Assembly (NCBI GenBank): GCA_018262195.1
Contig: JAGTRS010000003.1
Location: 103,200-167,199, forward strand
Reading direction: 5' to 3'
DNA: 64,000 nt
Origin: Pseudomonadota bacterium
GTDB lineage: Bacteria; Pseudomonadota; Gammaproteobacteria; Burkholderiales; Rhodocyclaceae
This document shows, in pieces, positions 62,614 through 64,000 of this stretch. Positions within the stretch are counted from its first letter, which is position 1; each line of letters opens with the position of its first letter. The position numbers and the translations under genes were made by a program. Under the pieces are notes generated by a model that did not search any database, had not been told where the DNA came from, and saw only the letters and a program-made list of their open reading frames with translations.

Positions 62614-64000
62614 ATGTCGAATGAGTCCGTGCAGCTAATTTATCCGTCTGACGAAATGGTCAAGAACGCGGCGGTTTCGGGGATAGCAGCCCTTTACCCA
62701 GTCGCTTGATGAGTCCAACGCTCCCTTCTTCAAATGGTTTGCCGACGGCAAACTGAACGTTTCTTACAACTGTCTCGACCGTCAGGTCGAAGCTGGTCTC
62801 GGCGAAAAAGTCGCCCTGATTTTCGAAGCCGACAACGGCGAAGTCACCAAGGTGACCTACAAGGAACTGCTCTCCAAGGTCGCCAAGTTCGCCAATGCCC
62901 TGCGTGGCATGGGTGTCAAGAAGGGTGACCGCGTTGTCATCTACATGCCGATGACCGTTGAAGGCATCTGCGCGATGCAGGCTTGTGCCCGTATTGGCGC
63001 CATCCACTCCATCGTTTTCGGCGGCTTCTCTGCTCAGTCCCTGCGTGATCGTATCAACGACGCTGGCGCTGTTGCCCTGATCACCTCCGATGGCCAGTTC
63101 CGCGGCGGCAAGGCCATCCCCCTCAAGCCGATCGCTGACGAAGCCTTCGCCATGGGCGGTTGCGAGTCCGTTAAGAATGTCATCGTTTTCAAGCGCACCG
63201 GCGCTGAAGTCAATATGGTTGCCGGCCGTGATACGTGGCTGCACGATGCGGTTGCCAACCAGTCCGACGTTTGCGAACCGGAATGGGTCGAAGCCGAACA
63301 CCCGCTGTTCCTGCTCTACACGTCCGGCTCGACTGGCAAGCCGAAGGGTGTTCAGCACTCCACCGGCGGCTACCTGCTGCACGCCATCATGACCATGAAG
63401 TGGACCTTCGACATCAAGCCGTCGGATGTCTTCTGGTGTACGGCCGACATCGGCTGGGTTACTGGTCACACCTACATTACCTACGGCCCGCTCGCTTGCG
63501 GCGCGACCGAAGTGGTTTTCGAAGGCGTTCCGACCTACCCGGACGCCGGCCGTTTCTGGAAGATGATCCAGGATCACAAGGTCACCATTTTCTACACTGC
63601 ACCGACCGCAATCCGTTCGCTGATCAAGTCGTCCGACACCAATGCGGCTGTCCATCCGAAGAGCTACGACCTGTCTTCGCTGCGCATTCTCGGTTCCGTC
63701 GGCGAGCCGATCAATCCGGCTGCCTGGACGTGGTACTACGAAAACGTTGGCGGCGGCCGTTGCCCGATCGTCGATACCTTCTGGCAAACCGAAACCGGTG
63801 GTCATATGATCACCCCGCTGCCGGGCGCAACCCCGCTGGTTCCGGGTTCCTGCACCCTGCCGTTCCCGGGCATCCAGTTCGCTGTGGTCGATGAGACCGG
63901 TGCCGATCTGCCGTGGGGCCAGGGCGGTATCCTGGTCTGCAAGAAGCCGTGGCCGTCGATGATCCGCACGATCTGGAACGACGACGAGCGCTTCGTCAAG
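62614..64000 (+). pseudogene. acs: Acetyl-CoA synthetase with a broken 5' end; continues past the window
   Basis: An AGGAG-preceded ATG at 62614 opens a frame (MSNESVQLIYPSDE...KNAAVSG) that stops at 62707 after 31 codons. The conserved enzyme resumes in the +1 frame from TTT at 62693 ([19 protein letters not shown]) and stays open to the window end: A3 loop [20 protein letters not shown] and WQTETGGH are intact. About 26-30 expected N-terminal residues are missing at the junction, so a roughly 80-90 bp deletion is likely, of length 2 modulo 3. It is either a real mutation or an assembly error. The enzyme activates acetate to acetyl-CoA. Confidence 0.8.

Noticed and set aside
62660..63805. 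381-residue open frame on the minus strand
   Set aside because: Antisense of the acs body, where the real frame is highly conserved.
1..64000. Mobile elements, phage genes, CRISPR arrays, tRNA and rRNA genes
   Set aside because: I looked for transposase motifs, terminal repeats, repeat-spacer arrays and tRNA-like arms in the gaps and saw none. Covariance-model searches could not be run.

Overview
The window looks like a chromosomal segment of a denitrifying, PHA-storing betaproteobacterium of the Rhodocyclales, most like Dechloromonas/Azonexus. This is judged from gene content and protein style only; no search was run. The main grounds are a clade II (Sec-exported) nosZ cluster, a RegBA redox two-component system, class I PHA genes and many c-di-GMP signalling proteins. 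I see no insertion sequence, phage, CRISPR array, tRNA or rRNA gene, and codon use looks uniform, so most of it reads as core chromosome.

Region 1 (1-11,976) is nitrous oxide respiration. The operon nosZ - mono-haem cytochrome - di-haem cytochrome - nosB - nosD - nosG - nosH - nosF - nosL - nosY - (edge gene) runs leftward, with a hairpin in each of its first three intergenic gaps. Diverging from it is a copper-delivery set (FixH-like protein, Sco, PCuAC). The shared promoter region has an FNR/Dnr-like box and tandem RegA-like palindromes.

Region 2 (11,991-23,872) holds a five-PAS GGDEF-EAL protein, regBA, a divergent cytochrome c4-type gene with another RegA-like site, and housekeeping genes (aminopeptidase, hydrolase, dnaQ, rnhA, methyltransferase, gloB). 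Region 3 (23,869-37,213) has response regulators, an overlapping four-gene run (DUF748, rmuC, DUF3293, Ser/Thr kinase-HDOD-GAF), the conserved bamD/rluD/pgeF locus, a ZIP transporter and small membrane proteins. Region 4 (37,325-46,251) has phaC-phaB-phaB-phaR, a hybrid histidine kinase and a menB-menC pair.

Region 5 (46,403-52,617) is the most distinctive. A bacteriohaemerythrin is followed by a tight operon encoding a CarH/LitR-like B12-binding MerR regulator, a haem oxygenase and a bacteriophytochrome with GGDEF-EAL output. Together these suggest a two-chromophore light-sensing module (adenosylcobalamin plus biliverdin) feeding c-di-GMP control in a non-phototroph. Region 6 (52,957-64,000) has a PilZ protein, an ilvBN operon preceded by an unannotated valine-rich leader peptide and attenuator, a degenerate REC-GGDEF protein, a divergent CorA-like protein, a putative HExxH protease, class I fumarase, a UPF0114 protein, and an acetyl-CoA synthetase gene whose 5' end is broken by an apparent internal deletion and frame change.
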